A DNA stretch of 64,000 nucleotides from Olavius algarvensis Delta 4 endosymbiont (GTDB lineage: Bacteria; Desulfobacterota; Desulfobacteria; Desulfobacterales; CAJINA01). The stretch spans positions 1 to 64,000 of the forward strand of contig CAJINA010000231.1 in assembly GCA_905176665.1 (NCBI GenBank). The letters run 5' to 3'. The position numbers were made by a program, and so were the translations under genes. Below, piece by piece: positions 32,372-42,108 of the stretch. Within the stretch, counting starts at the first letter, position 1. The number at the start of each line of letters is the position of its first letter. The notes beneath the pieces were generated by a model. That model had not been told where the DNA came from and did no database searches. It saw nothing but the letters and a program-made list of their open reading frames with translations.

Positions 32372-33397
32372 TACGAGCGCCCTTACCGATGCGTTCAACT
32401 CGGCAATGGAAATCTCTTCGATCCGGCAGCTGCCGATGGCATCCAGGAGCACGTAGTGGATGACGTCCTTTTCCTTTTTCTTGTCCTTTGCCAGAGCGGC
32501 CACAATCTGGCCGGGATCAGCATCTACAATTGTCGGCAAACCCAGGTTCGCGAGCAGAGTGGTCAGGCGGACCGCATCTTCACTGGTAAGCAGGCCCCGT
32601 TTTTCGGAGATGGCCGCGGCCACGGCCATGCCCACGCTGACCGCCTCGCCATGCGGGATGCCGGTGGTCTTTTCGATGGCGTGGCCAACCGTATGCCCAA
32701 AATTGAGTTTGCGCCTTTCGCCGTGTTCCTTTTCGTCCCGGTTGACCACCGCCGCCTTGATTACCACCGAATCTGATACGAGTTTCTCGATCACGGTCTT
32801 ATCCAGGTCAACCGCCCTGCTGGCGTTCTCCTCAAGATAAGCAAACATCCGGGCATCTTCAATAGCGGCATGCTTCACAATTTCAGCCATGCCGCAGCGC
32901 ACTTCAGCGACCGGCAGGCTTATCAGCAGGTCCAGGTCGCAGATCACGAAGTCCGGCTGGTTGAACACCCCGACCATATTTTTGTAACCACCGAAGTTCA
33001 CGCCATTTTTCCCGCCGACGCTGGCATCCACCTGCGCCAGCAGGGTTGTGGATACAAACCCGAATGGCACCCCCCGCATATAGGTGGAGGCAATAAAACC
33101 GGTGATGTCGCACACAATCCCGCCCCCGATTCCCAGAATAAAACTGGCCCGATCCGCCCCCGCCGTAATCAATTGCTCGAATACGGACGCCACAGTGTCC
33201 AGGGTCTTGATCTGCTCCCCGGTACCCAGGGAGATCACCTGGCCGGCAGGGAAAATGTGCGCGTACAAATTGGCAACCACGGTATCGGTAATGATAAAGA
33301 CCGGACTGTCCGGCAGGTAACGGCTGACATTTTGAATGGACTCGCCCACCAAAAGCGAGGATGTCCCGGTGCTGCCTTGGATGGTATGTTTAACCAT
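32369..33397 (-). CDS. aroB: 3-dehydroquinate synthase
   Basis: About 342 residues. It converts DAHP to 3-dehydroquinate, step two of the shikimate pathway, with NAD and a metal. The signature block is intact: LGIGGGIVCDITGFIAST, VSTTLLAQVDASVGGKNGVN, the Zn-binding Glu in AEIVKHAAI, and the His ligands in KLNFGHTVGHAIE and GIPHGEAVSVGM. MVKHTIQG at 33397, behind GGAG, is a better start than the ATG at 33445. No other shikimate gene is in the window. The last codon before the stop touches element copy 4, which supplies the stop TAG. Confidence 0.92.
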   Translation of the reverse strand: MVKHTIQGSTGTSSLLVGESIQNVSRYLPDSPVFIITDTVVANLYAHIFPAGQVISLGTGEQIKTLDTVASVFEQLITAGADRASFILGIGGGIVCDITGFIASTYMRGVPFGFVSTTLLAQVDASVGGKNGVNFGGYKNMVGVFNQPDFVICDLDLLISLPVAEVRCGMAEIVKHAAIEDARMFAYLEENASRAVDLDKTVIEKLVSDSVVIKAAVVNRDEKEHGERRKLNFGHTVGHAIEKTTGIPHGEAVSVGMAVAAAISEKRGLLTSEDAVRLTTLLANLGLPTIVDADPGQIVAALAKDKKKEKDVIHYVLLDAIGSCRIEEISIAELNASVRALV

Positions 33398-33559
33398 ATA
33401 CAACTCCTGCATGGCGGATGCCCTCGCAGCCGGCTGCGGCGCCATGCCTGTTCGTTTTGCAAATAGAATCTGTTTTACTGCGGCCTTTTCACGGCAATTT
33501 ATGAATAAGCCTGCGTATTCATATAGTTATACAGGATGAAGCAAAATACTCAACCCTAA

Positions 33560-34408
33560 TTATCCGCGCGTTCCGGTCAGATACTCAGGCGTGAGACGAC
33601 CGGGTACCACCGGCAAGCGGGTGAGTTGCGGGGGGATAAAGCCATAAACGAGTTCGAGAAACTGCAGGGCCATACGCAGCGTGGCCCCCCAGAATATTTC
33701 CCGCCCCCCCTCCGGGTAGTGATGCAGGAAACAGGGCATAATCTTGATTTCCGGAGCGGCGCGGTCCGGAGCGGGTATGTCGATGGTCAGACGATACTGG
33801 GCATAGCGGTCCGCATCCAGCAAATGGCGCAGGGGAATGGGCACGATTTTCGCGACCTCCCAGTTTGGAAAAAAGCGCCGCTGCCATTTGACGCGGCAGA
33901 CCAGGGGAAAAATACGCCGATTGAACAACACGAGATCCTGAGTCGGCAGCAGGCCCAGAAACTCGAGCCCCAGAGGGTTGAGGCGCATCTCTTCCAGCCC
34001 CTCGCGAAACGCGGTGGCCATGAGCAGGGGCAGCCGGTCGTTGGCATCCACCTGCTTCAACCTGGCCCAGTAGGACCAGCGCCGCAGGGGTGACCCGGGG
34101 AGTTTGAGCAGCGCTGAGGCCGGACGATCCAGTGCGGGTGTGACACCGCCTCCGGGACAGCACAGGTCGCCCGGCTGTCGCACCCGGGCCGAACGTTTAT
34201 TGAGAACCAGGCAGGGCTCGGGTCGCTGCCCGCGGTCGGAAGCATAATCCCCGACCAGAAACAGGATCACCGATGCCTGGCGGTAATCGAGTCCGGACTG
34301 GACATCCGCCAGGGCCTGGCGGCTGCTCGCATACAATGACCGGGACACTTCATGCGGCTTGAAGCGGCCGATCGCCGCCTGGGTATGCACTTTATAGGCA
34401 GCTTGCAT
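33560..34408 (-). CDS. NUDIX hydrolase (CoA pyrophosphatase-like)
   Basis: About 282 residues. VILFLVGDYA, LCCPGGGVTP and the NUDIX helix AFREGLEEMRLNPLGLEFLG are present, with about 45 residues inserted between the Gly loop and the REGLEE helix, so the box is expanded compared with a standard NUDIX motif. The fold and the N-terminal region best resemble CoA-diphosphohydrolases. Start ATG 34408 comes after the stop of the acyltransferase gene (34413) and is preferred over 34480, which would overlap it by 68 bases. The pair probably forms an operon. Confidence 0.72.
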   Translation of the reverse strand: MQAAYKVHTQAAIGRFKPHEVSRSLYASSRQALADVQSGLDYRQASVILFLVGDYASDRGQRPEPCLVLNKRSARVRQPGDLCCPGGGVTPALDRPASALLKLPGSPLRRWSYWARLKQVDANDRLPLLMATAFREGLEEMRLNPLGLEFLGLLPTQDLVLFNRRIFPLVCRVKWQRRFFPNWEVAKIVPIPLRHLLDADRYAQYRLTIDIPAPDRAAPEIKIMPCFLHHYPEGGREIFWGATLRMALQFLELVYGFIPPQLTRLPVVPGRLTPEYLTGTRG

Positions 34409-34412
34409 GGTA

Positions 34413-35099
34413 TTAGTCGTTGGCTCCCGGCCGACCGGTATCCGGATGCAGGGGATAACCCGAAAGGGCGGCCATTTCACCCATGATCCGCATGAGCAGG
34501 CGCTCCGCGGGTTCTTGGGGTTGCTGATAGGTAACCCGGCCGATAGACACCCGGACCCGGATACGCCAGCCGTCCAGGCTGTAGCGAATACCCACCGGAA
34601 TCAGCGGCATAGACAGGCGGGCCAGGATAAACCGCAGCATCCCGCTGTGTCCCGGTCCCATCTTTTTGCGAAAATAGGTGCCCTCGGGGTACACAACCAT
34701 CCCCTCCCCGTTTTCCAGCATCCGGATGGCAGACTGGAGATAGCGTCGGCTCTCCAGTGGTTTTTTGCGGTTCAGCGGAATACCGCCCAGGGCTTTGAAC
34801 AACCGGTCCGTGAACCCGGTCTTGAAGAGCTCATGCTTGGCCACAAAATAGAGCTGCCGGGGCACCGCAAAGCCGGTGAAGGGAATATCTTCCCAGCGCT
34901 GGTGCTTGGGCAGCAGGATGAAGGCCCGGTCGCGGGGCAGGTTGCGTTCCCCGCTGACTTCTAACCGGAAGAAAGGCAACAGAAACAGTTTCAAAAGAAG
35001 CTTGACCACCAGGTAAGCCGCAGGGCTCCTTTTTACCGGAGCGACGCGCCTTTTTACTGTTTTGCGGCCCACCATGGTATCTTTTTGTTTATTCTGCAT
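34413..35099 (-). CDS. 1-acylglycerol-3-phosphate O-acyltransferase (PlsC-type)
   Basis: About 228 residues. PlsC blocks are seen: LPKHQRWEDIPF (catalytic H-x4-D), GGIPLNRKKP, VVYPEGTYF and PLIPVGI. It should acylate lysophosphatidate in the inner membrane. A hydrophobic N-terminal segment (YLVVKLLLKLFLLPFF) anchors it. ATG 35099 is used; the frame opens to a TTG at 35153, and an ATG at 35075 is another choice. A second PlsC-type gene is at 45635. Confidence 0.82.
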   Translation of the reverse strand: MQNKQKDTMVGRKTVKRRVAPVKRSPAAYLVVKLLLKLFLLPFFRLEVSGERNLPRDRAFILLPKHQRWEDIPFTGFAVPRQLYFVAKHELFKTGFTDRLFKALGGIPLNRKKPLESRRYLQSAIRMLENGEGMVVYPEGTYFRKKMGPGHSGMLRFILARLSMPLIPVGIRYSLDGWRIRVRVSIGRVTYQQPQEPAERLLMRIMGEMAALSGYPLHPDTGRPGAND

Positions 35100-35327
35100 T
35101 CCCGAAACCCGTAAATTGCCGGTTACCTTATACCAATCCCGTTTTTTAAACAACCTGTCGCGATTCGTATGGGAGACCTTTACCGGGGTTGATTCCGGTT
35201 TACAGGGATGTTAAGGAGGCATCTTTCAGGCGTATATACCGGAGCCGCTGCACACGGCACCTCTGTTCGGCGGGTACTATTGCGGATACACGCCGGAAAC
35301 CCAAATCCAGATACAGGACCCAAAGAC

Positions 35328-36563
35328 ATGCAATATGAAAATGACCGCTACACAATAGGGGGGATCGACGTTCGAGACATCTGCCGCGAATTCGGCACCC
35401 CGCTGTATGTCTACGACGCAGCCTACATCGCCGGGCAGGTGGCTCGCTTTAAAGCGGCCTTTGCCGGGGTACCGGCCTGGATCAAATATGCCTGCAAGGC
35501 CTGCTCCAACCTGGCCATTATCCAGCTCATGCGCAAGCTGGGCACCGGGCTGGACACCGTTTCGCCGGCGGAAATCAAGCTGGGGCTGGCGGCCGGCTTT
35601 AAACCGGATGAAATTGTCTTTACCCCCAACTGCGTAGATTTTACGGAAATCGAACAGGCGGTGGAAACCGGCACCGTCATCAATATCGAGAGCATCTCCA
35701 GCCTGGAGAAGTTTGCCCGGAAATTCGGCGGTACCGTACCCATCTGTATCCGCCTGAACCCGAACATCTCCACCCAGGTCAATGCCGACAAAGTGGATTG
35801 GTGGCACAACCAGTCTAAATTCGGCATTTCCCGGTCCCAGTTGGATACCGTAAAGGCGTTGGAAGCCGCCTACGACCTGAAAATCAACGGCGTCCACATT
35901 CACTCCAGTTCGGTCATCATGAGCCCGGACATCTTTACCGAGGGTGCCCGCACCGTTTTCGATATCGCAGCCGGCTTCAAGCACCTCGAGTTCGTTGATT
36001 TCGGCGGCGGACTAAAGGTGGATGTCGGTGACGGCAATCCGGTGATCGACCTGCCGGCCCTCGGCCAAACGCTGGAGAACCTGTACAGCGACTTTTGCGA
36101 CCAGGTGGGACACCGGGTCGAGATCTGGTTCGAACCGGGACGCTTCCTGGTAGGCAACGCCGGCACGCTCTTTGCTGAATGCACCGTAATCAAGAAAAAC
36201 GAGGCTGTCGATTTTGTCGGGGTCAACACGGGATTTAACCACCTGATCCGTCCGATGTTCTATGACGCCTATCACGAAATCGTGAATGTCTCCAATCCGG
36301 CCGGCCCGGCGCACACCTATACCGTTGTCGGTAACCTCTGCGAAATCGACAACCTCGGCCAGGGCCGCCAACTCAGCGAAGTGCGCGAAAAAGACTTGAT
36401 CGCCATTAAAAGTGCCGGTGCCTATGGATACGCAATGGCATCGAGCTACAACTCCCGCCCCCGTCCCGCCGAAGTACTGGTCATGGATGGGCAAGCCCAT
36501 CTCATCCGCAAGCGCGAAACCTACGCCGATATGATCCAGAATATGGTGCCGCTAGATTTATAG
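35328..36563 (+). CDS. Diaminopimelate decarboxylase-family PLP enzyme
   Basis: A 411-residue fold III PLP decarboxylase. YACKACSN supplies the Schiff-base Lys. Also present are the HIHSSS block (in place of H-x-H-I-G-S), VDFGGGLKV, WFEPGRFLVG and the late Y in GAYGYAMASSYNSRPRP. It most resembles lysA-type meso-diaminopimelate decarboxylase, giving L-lysine; related carboxynorspermidine decarboxylases cannot be ruled out. The frame is open 40 codons upstream of ATG 35328, but that ATG begins at the family N-terminus. No dap genes lie nearby. Confidence 0.8.
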   Translation: MQYENDRYTIGGIDVRDICREFGTPLYVYDAAYIAGQVARFKAAFAGVPAWIKYACKACSNLAIIQLMRKLGTGLDTVSPAEIKLGLAAGFKPDEIVFTPNCVDFTEIEQAVETGTVINIESISSLEKFARKFGGTVPICIRLNPNISTQVNADKVDWWHNQSKFGISRSQLDTVKALEAAYDLKINGVHIHSSSVIMSPDIFTEGARTVFDIAAGFKHLEFVDFGGGLKVDVGDGNPVIDLPALGQTLENLYSDFCDQVGHRVEIWFEPGRFLVGNAGTLFAECTVIKKNEAVDFVGVNTGFNHLIRPMFYDAYHEIVNVSNPAGPAHTYTVVGNLCEIDNLGQGRQLSEVREKDLIAIKSAGAYGYAMASSYNSRPRPAEVLVMDGQAHLIRKRETYADMIQNMVPLDL

Positions 36564-36716
36564 CCCCGCCGATTTGCGAAAACAGGTTGTACAATTGCAA
36601 AAAGCGACTTATCATCTATGTCGTTATCTACGCACGGTTTAAAAGCCAAGCCAACCGACCGGCATCTATTCGGCCGGCAAGTCATTTTGTTATGAATTCA
36701 TCAAGGAGGACGAAAC

Positions 36717-37478
36717 ATGCGGAGAAAGAGAACCGTACTTATTTCTATGGTCACGGCCCTGGCGTTGATCCTGGGTGCCGGCACGGCCCTGGCGGGCAAC
36801 CCGAATCTTGTTTCCGATTTGGATTTGACCAAGGAGCAAATCCAGAAACTGGGCCAGGTGGTAGAATCGTTCAGTACCAAAAAAATGGCCCTTGAAGCCA
36901 AGATCGACAAGGCCCGCATGGCGCTGGCCCAGGAACTGCGCAAAGGGGACAGATGGGACTCTGAGGCGAAAATCAAGGCCAGCTCCAAAATCGTCAACAA
37001 ACATGTCAAGCAGCTGGCCTCTCTAGGCGGCGACCTGCTCAAGCTTAAGGTCGAGTATTTCCTGAAAGCCAAAGATGTCTTCACCGATGATCAGCGCATG
37101 GTCATCCTCGGTGCCCTGACCGAATACGAAATGGCACTGCCGGACAGTTTTTCCTATTACCTGGAACTGGACCTGCCGGCAATGGACCTGGACCTGACCA
37201 CCGCCCAGATCAAAAAACTGCTCAAATACCGGGCGGACATGGACATCCGGAATATCAAGTACGAGCTGGACCTGGAGTACAAGGTCCTTGACCTGCGGGC
37301 CGAGCTGCTGTCTCCCAAACGAAATCCCAAAACAATAAACCGGCTCATCACGGGCATCGCCGACATCGGCACCAAGATGATCGACAATAAGGTCGCCCAC
37401 ATCCTCAAGGCCAAGGATGTCCTGAACCTGGAACAGAAGATGGCCCTGTTTCACATGATGCTGATGGTCGCGCAGTAA
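36717..37478 (+). CDS. Periplasmic Spy/CpxP-like helical protein with tandem repeat
   Basis: A 253-residue protein with a signal peptide cleaved after ALA (near residue 26). The mature part is almost all helical and contains two homologous halves, each opening with LDLTKEQIQKL or LDLTTAQIKKLL, the LTxxQ motif of Spy/CpxP, and each ending with a K-A-K-D-V block (LKAKDVFTDDQRMVI and LKAKDVLNLEQKMAL). Spy-like proteins are periplasmic chaperones or metal/stress sensors. AAGGAGG precedes the ATG, and a strong terminator follows, so it is a single-gene unit. Confidence 0.68.
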   Translation: MRRKRTVLISMVTALALILGAGTALAGNPNLVSDLDLTKEQIQKLGQVVESFSTKKMALEAKIDKARMALAQELRKGDRWDSEAKIKASSKIVNKHVKQLASLGGDLLKLKVEYFLKAKDVFTDDQRMVILGALTEYEMALPDSFSYYLELDLPAMDLDLTTAQIKKLLKYRADMDIRNIKYELDLEYKVLDLRAELLSPKRNPKTINRLITGIADIGTKMIDNKVAHILKAKDVLNLEQKMALFHMMLMVAQ

Positions 37479-37499
37479 ACAGGTGCCGAACGGACGACT

Positions 37500-37530
37500 A
37501 AAAAGCCGCTCCTTACCGGGGCGGCTTTTT
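37500..37530 (+). terminator. Rho-independent terminator after the Spy-like gene
   Basis: AAAAAGCCGC pairs with GCGGCTTTTT around a short GC-rich loop, ending in a run of five T. It lies 22 bases past the stop codon. Confidence 0.88.
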
Positions 37531-37614
37531 GAGGGGTCGGGCCGCCTGGCAGAGGCGCCATTCCAGCCCATTCAAAATTCATTAGAAATTCAAGCAGTTC
37601 CGCAACAAATCCGT

Positions 37615-37645
37615 TTGACAACCCCCCCTATCTTTAGTACATAAT
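37615..37645 (+). promoter_or_regulatory. Putative sigma-70 promoter of pqiABC
   Basis: A perfect TTGACA at 37615-37620 is followed by CATAAT at 37640-37645 (five of six) with a 19-base spacer; TACATA at 37638 gives 17 bases but a poorer match. About 107 bases precede the pqiA ATG. Confidence 0.45.
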
Positions 37646-37751
37646 GAAAGGTCGGCCGGCAGTCGTCGATTTGCAAGTTCCCGGGCGCCATGCCCGCTGG
37701 CCTGAAACGTACTGATTGTTCCTAAAGTGCAAGCAACAGTGAATCCGATCC

Positions 37752-38990
37752 ATGGAAGCCAATACCCTCATCGCCTGTCACGATTGTGAACTGGTTCAGA
37801 AGATACCGCCGGTCCCTCTGCGGGGATCGGCACGGTGCCTCCGCTGTGGTGCCCTCCTGTATAAGCGCAAACCGGACTGTATCGAGCCTACCCTGGCGCT
37901 GACCCTGGCCGGGATCGTGCTGTTCATCCTGATCAATATCTTTCCGTTCATTTCCTTTCGCATGGCCGGCCAGATGGAAGAGACCACCCTGATTACCGGC
38001 ATCAAGGTCTTCTTCGACCAGGGCTGGTGGCACGTGGGCCTGCTGGTTCTGTTGACCACCTTTATCGCGCCGGCCATTCAGCTGCTGGGGCTTTTGTACA
38101 TCCTGCTGCCCCTGCGGTTGGGCTGGATGGCGCCCGGTCTGCCGCGGGTTCTGCGCATCGTGCAGCGAACGGCGCCCTGGAGCATGATCGAGATTTTCAT
38201 GCTGGGGATCCTGGTGACCGTCGTCAAGCTCACCAAGGACGGTGACCTGACGTACGGCATTTCCGTGTATGCCTTCATGGCGTTCACGTTTGTGATCGCC
38301 GCCATCATCACCACCTTCGACCCCCACCAGATCTGGAAAAAGTGGGATGCCGCCCGCCACATATCCGAGAAATGCCATTTCAACGCCGGCGGGGTGATCA
38401 GCTGCCGGACCTGCCACATGCTCTGCGGCGGTCTGGAAATAAGCGCCAAACTCAAATGCCCCCGCTGCGGGGCGCCCCTGCGGCGACGCAAAAAATTCAG
38501 CATCTCCCGCACCTGGGCGCTGGTGTTGACGGCGGCCATTTTTTACATCCCCGCGAATCTTTACCCCATCACCAACATCATTTCCTTCGGTGATGAAAAA
38601 ACCGATACCATCATGAGCGGGGTTATCTATTTTGTACAAGAGGGGATGTGGCACCTGGCCCTGATCATCTTCACGGCCAGCATCATGGTGCCCCTGTTGA
38701 AGCTGGTTCTATTATCTTTTCTGCTCATCAGCGTGCAGCGCAAATCGACCTGGCGCCCCAAAGACCGGACCCGTCTTTATCGCGTTACCGAGGCCATCGG
38801 CCGCTGGTCCATGGTCGATATTTTTGCTATAACCGTCCTGATCGCCCTGGTGAATCTTGGCCAGATAGCCACCGTCCAAGTAGAAGACGCGGCCATCTAT
38901 TTCGCCGCCGTTGTCGTGATTACCATGTTTGCGGCCCTGACATTTGATCCCCGCTTGATCTGGGATACGGAGAACAACTCACATGAGTGA
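37752..38990 (+). CDS. pqiA: Paraquat-inducible protein A homologue
   Basis: A 412-residue inner-membrane protein made of two PqiA units. Each begins with Cys pairs (CHDC…CLRC near residues 9-33; CRTC…CPRC near 218-240) and has four membrane helices. In Enterobacteria PqiA is the membrane partner of the PqiB MCE protein in lipid transport between membranes. Here pqiB overlaps its end by eight bases and pqiC follows. The two zinc-ribbon-like modules are intact. Confidence 0.9.
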   Translation: MEANTLIACHDCELVQKIPPVPLRGSARCLRCGALLYKRKPDCIEPTLALTLAGIVLFILINIFPFISFRMAGQMEETTLITGIKVFFDQGWWHVGLLVLLTTFIAPAIQLLGLLYILLPLRLGWMAPGLPRVLRIVQRTAPWSMIEIFMLGILVTVVKLTKDGDLTYGISVYAFMAFTFVIAAIITTFDPHQIWKKWDAARHISEKCHFNAGGVISCRTCHMLCGGLEISAKLKCPRCGAPLRRRKKFSISRTWALVLTAAIFYIPANLYPITNIISFGDEKTDTIMSGVIYFVQEGMWHLALIIFTASIMVPLLKLVLLSFLLISVQRKSTWRPKDRTRLYRVTEAIGRWSMVDIFAITVLIALVNLGQIATVQVEDAAIYFAAVVVITMFAALTFDPRLIWDTENNSHE

Positions 38991-40656
38991 CGTGGAACAA
39001 GGAATCCCGATGGAATCTGACATCCCGACGGCCGATGTCCGCCAGCCCCGGAAACGACATATCTCCATTGTCTGGCTGATACCGGTTGTGGCCCTATGCA
39101 TTGGCGGCTGGCTGGTCTACAAGGCCCTGTCGGAACAAGGCCCGACCATCACTATCACCTTCAAATCCGCCAAGGACCTGGAAGCCGGAGAGACCCTCAT
39201 CAAGTACAAAGAAGTCGATCTGGGCAAGGTCACCAAGATCGAACTCAGCGAAGATCTTTCCAGTGTCATCGTAACCGCGGCCCTGGCCAAACATGCCGAA
39301 GCGTTTTTATCGGCCAATACGCGTTTCTGGGTGGTGCGGGCCCGGGTGGCCGCCCGCGGCGTTACCGGCCTGGGAACGCTCTTTTCCGGGGCCTACATCA
39401 CCCTTGATCCGGACCGCCCCGGCAATTTCGTCGAATCCTTTACTGGTCTTGAAGAGCCGCCCGCAGTGACAACGGATGCCCCGGGCCGGGCCTTTTACCT
39501 GAAGGCCCTGCGCCGGGGGTCCATCGACACAGGCTCGCCGGTGCTGTACCGCCAGATAGAGGCCGGCCAGGTGGTGAACTACCACCTCTCTGGAGACGGC
39601 AAAATTATTACCCTGAAAGTGTTCGTCAACGCCCCCTATCACCACTTCGTATATGAGAATACCCGTTTCTGGAACGTCAGCGGTATCGATTTCAAGCTGG
39701 ACGCCCAGGGCCTTCGCATCGATACCGATTCAGTGGTCAGCCTGCTGATCGGCGGGATCTCGTTTGGAATCCCTCAGGGCGCCAAACCCGGTGCCCCGGC
39801 CAAGGAGAATGCGGACTTCATTCTCTACGACAACCTGGACAAGGCCCGCGAGACCGCTTACCTGGCTAAACAACGCTGGCTGATCTATTTCAATGAAACG
39901 GTCCGCGGGCTTACCCCGGGCGCACCGGTTGAAGTTCAGGGCATCCGGATCGGCCAGGTCCTGGATGTGGGTCTTGAGTTCGATGAACAGAATCAGGACT
40001 TTCGTATTCCGGTACTGGTTGAATTCGAACCGGAAAGAGTGTTCCCGAACGATGGTACCTTGACCGAAGATAAACGCCGCCAGCTCATCGAGGGCCTGGT
40101 CAAACAGGGCTACCGCGCCCAGCTGGAGACCGGGAACCTGTTGACCGGACAGCTCATCATCACCATCAGCCACTTTCCGGATGCCCCCCCGGCAACCATA
40201 AACTGGCTGGGGCCGTACCCGGTATTTCCGACGATCCCAAAGACGATTCAACAGATCAAGGTGAAGGTGGCCCGCATTATCGACCGCATGGACAAGATGC
40301 CCATCGAAGAGATTGGCCGCGACCTGCAGGCCGCAGCCAATGGCGCCCGGCGCCTGGTGGATTCGCCGGAATTACCCCGGACCTTAAAAAATCTGGACGC
40401 TACCATCGAGGAAGCCCGGCTCATGATGAGCGACCTGCGCACGACCCTATCGCCCCAGTTGAGCGCAACCTTGGAAGAGGCGCGCCAGGCCATGGAAAAT
40501 GCCAGTGAAATGATGAAAACCGACTCACCGCTGCAAATTCGGATGAAGACGGCCCTCGATGAAGTGGCCCGGGCCTCCCGATCACTAAGGCAGCTTATGG
40601 ATTATCTGGAACGGCACCCGGAAGCAATAATCAGCGGGAAAGGAAAAGACGAATGA
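38983..40656 (+). CDS. pqiB: PqiB-type MCE (MlaD) protein
   Basis: A 557-residue protein with one N-terminal membrane helix (about 27-46) and three MCE domains in series, with starts near residues 50 (TITFKSAKDLEAGETLIKYK), 170 (RGSIDTGSPVLYRQ) and 295 (NETVRGLTPGAPVEVQGI). A long helical C-terminus (430-540) should form the coiled-coil needle of PqiB that crosses the periplasm. The family forms hexameric lipid channels. Overlaps with both pqiA (8 bases) and pqiC (4 bases) indicate translational coupling. Confidence 0.9.
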   Translation: MSDVEQGIPMESDIPTADVRQPRKRHISIVWLIPVVALCIGGWLVYKALSEQGPTITITFKSAKDLEAGETLIKYKEVDLGKVTKIELSEDLSSVIVTAALAKHAEAFLSANTRFWVVRARVAARGVTGLGTLFSGAYITLDPDRPGNFVESFTGLEEPPAVTTDAPGRAFYLKALRRGSIDTGSPVLYRQIEAGQVVNYHLSGDGKIITLKVFVNAPYHHFVYENTRFWNVSGIDFKLDAQGLRIDTDSVVSLLIGGISFGIPQGAKPGAPAKENADFILYDNLDKARETAYLAKQRWLIYFNETVRGLTPGAPVEVQGIRIGQVLDVGLEFDEQNQDFRIPVLVEFEPERVFPNDGTLTEDKRRQLIEGLVKQGYRAQLETGNLLTGQLIITISHFPDAPPATINWLGPYPVFPTIPKTIQQIKVKVARIIDRMDKMPIEEIGRDLQAAANGARRLVDSPELPRTLKNLDATIEEARLMMSDLRTTLSPQLSATLEEARQAMENASEMMKTDSPLQIRMKTALDEVARASRSLRQLMDYLERHPEAIISGKGKDE

Positions 40657-41261
40657 TCGCGCCAAACGTTCGCCTGGGTATAATAGTGTTCAGTCTCGGG
40701 CTGGTAGTGAGTCTGGCCGGATGCACCGGCAAATCGCCCAAATCGGATTTCTACACCCTCGGGACCACTCCCGCCGCGGGACCGGCAGCCCAACTGTCCG
40801 CGGACATGGCAATTGCCGTCGGGCCGGTAACGATTCCAGCCGAACTGGACCGCAAACAGATTATCACCCGGGATAGTGACAATCGAATCAACGTCGCTGA
40901 ACTCAGCCGTTGGGCCGGCCCTTTGCAAGACAACATCACCGCCGTGCTGACGGCCAACCTGGCCTTGCGCCTGGGAACCGACAAAGTGGCGCCTCACTAC
41001 CGTGAAAGCCTGTTTCCCTTCACCCACCAGGTGGTTCTCCACGTCAACCGCTTCGACGGGCATCCCGAAGGCGAGGTCCTGCTGGATGTTACCTGGAGCG
41101 TCAAGCAAAAAGGCAAATCAGCCCCCTTGATCGTCCGCCATTCTGAAATTCGCAAACCGGTGGCCACGCCTGATTATACCGGCCTGGTAGCAGCTAAGAG
41201 CAGCGCTTTAGCTGATATCAGCCTCCAAATCGCAGAAGCTTTCATAAATTTGGCGCCATAA
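40653..41261 (+). CDS. pqiC: PqiC-family outer-membrane lipoprotein
   Basis: A 202-residue lipoprotein (LVVSLAGCTG lipobox) with a PqiC/YmbA-like domain: DFYTLGTTP near the N-terminus, IAVGPVTIPAELDRKQIITR and LSRWAGPLQDNITAVLTANLA. PqiC anchors the PqiB needle at the outer membrane. Its ATG overlaps the pqiB stop in ATGA. The cassette is complete as in Enterobacteria. Confidence 0.88.
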   Translation: MIAPNVRLGIIVFSLGLVVSLAGCTGKSPKSDFYTLGTTPAAGPAAQLSADMAIAVGPVTIPAELDRKQIITRDSDNRINVAELSRWAGPLQDNITAVLTANLALRLGTDKVAPHYRESLFPFTHQVVLHVNRFDGHPEGEVLLDVTWSVKQKGKSAPLIVRHSEIRKPVATPDYTGLVAAKSSALADISLQIAEAFINLAP

Positions 41262-41292
41262 CAAAAGTCCCCCTCGCTAAAAGAGCCGAGCA

Positions 41293-42039
41293 ATGAAAAA
41301 AGTCGCGTTAATAACCGGGTCAAGCAGAGGGATTGGTGCGGCAACTGCTTTGCGGTTAGCTTCCGAGGGCTATAATATTTGTGTAAACTTTCTAAAAAAT
41401 AAAAAGATTGCAGAAAAAGTGGTCACCAAGATCTCCGTTCTGGGATCTAAAGCGATAGCCATTCAAGCTGATGTATCCGCAGAAGAAGATGTAAAACGAC
41501 TTTTCAAGGCCATTGATCGCGAAATGGGCCAATTGGATGTATTGGTCAATAACGCCGGCATCCTGTTGCCGCAAACACGCGTTGAGTCAATGACCGCCGA
41601 ACGAATCAATCGGATTTTGACTACGAATGTCACCGGCTATTTTCTTTGCAGCCGGGAAGCAGTAAAAAGGATGTCGACAAAACACGGGGGTACCGGTGGC
41701 GTGATTATCAATGTCTCCTCCGCTGCTGCTCGAATCGGGTCCGGCGGCGAGTATGTGGATTACGCCGCTTCCAAGGGTGCGATCGATACATTTACGATCG
41801 GCCTGGCTAATGAGATCGCCGCAGAAAAAATAAGGGTGAATGGTGTCAGACCCGGTTTCATTTACACCGCCATTCACGCCGATGGCGGTGAACCGGATCG
41901 GGTGGATCGGATCAAGCATCAACTCCCCTTACTGCGGGGTGGGCAACCGGAAGAGGTTGCCGCCGCCATTGCCTGGCTCGTGTCGGACGAATCCAGTTAT
42001 ACCACGGGCGCGTTTATAGAAGTTTCCGGCGGAAGGTAG
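41293..42039 (+). CDS. SDR-family oxidoreductase
   Basis: A 248-residue short-chain dehydrogenase: cofactor motif TGSSRGIGAAT, NNAG, catalytic Ser/Tyr/Lys in VSSAAA and VDYAASKGA, and a late PGFIYT. The N-terminus (VALITGSSRGIGAATALRLAS) and lack of a strong acidic residue after strand 2 suggest NADP preference. It is near the FabG/glucose-dehydrogenase-like group; the substrate is unknown. It follows pqiC by 31 bases. The first 250 bases are AT-richer (many A-runs) than the neighbours, hinting at separate ancestry. Confidence 0.82.
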   Translation: MKKVALITGSSRGIGAATALRLASEGYNICVNFLKNKKIAEKVVTKISVLGSKAIAIQADVSAEEDVKRLFKAIDREMGQLDVLVNNAGILLPQTRVESMTAERINRILTTNVTGYFLCSREAVKRMSTKHGGTGGVIINVSSAAARIGSGGEYVDYAASKGAIDTFTIGLANEIAAEKIRVNGVRPGFIYTAIHADGGEPDRVDRIKHQLPLLRGGQPEEVAAAIAWLVSDESSYTTGAFIEVSGGR

Positions 42040-42108
42040 CTGCCGGGAGATGCCCTGCCCCTATCCCCTTGTTGAACAAACCCCACCCGCACCCTGTGTT
42101 GCCGGGAT

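Noticed and set aside
37722-38654. A 310-residue minus-strand frame rich in Asp, Gly, His and Gln
   Set aside because: It is antisense to pqiA and has the composition of a shadow frame.
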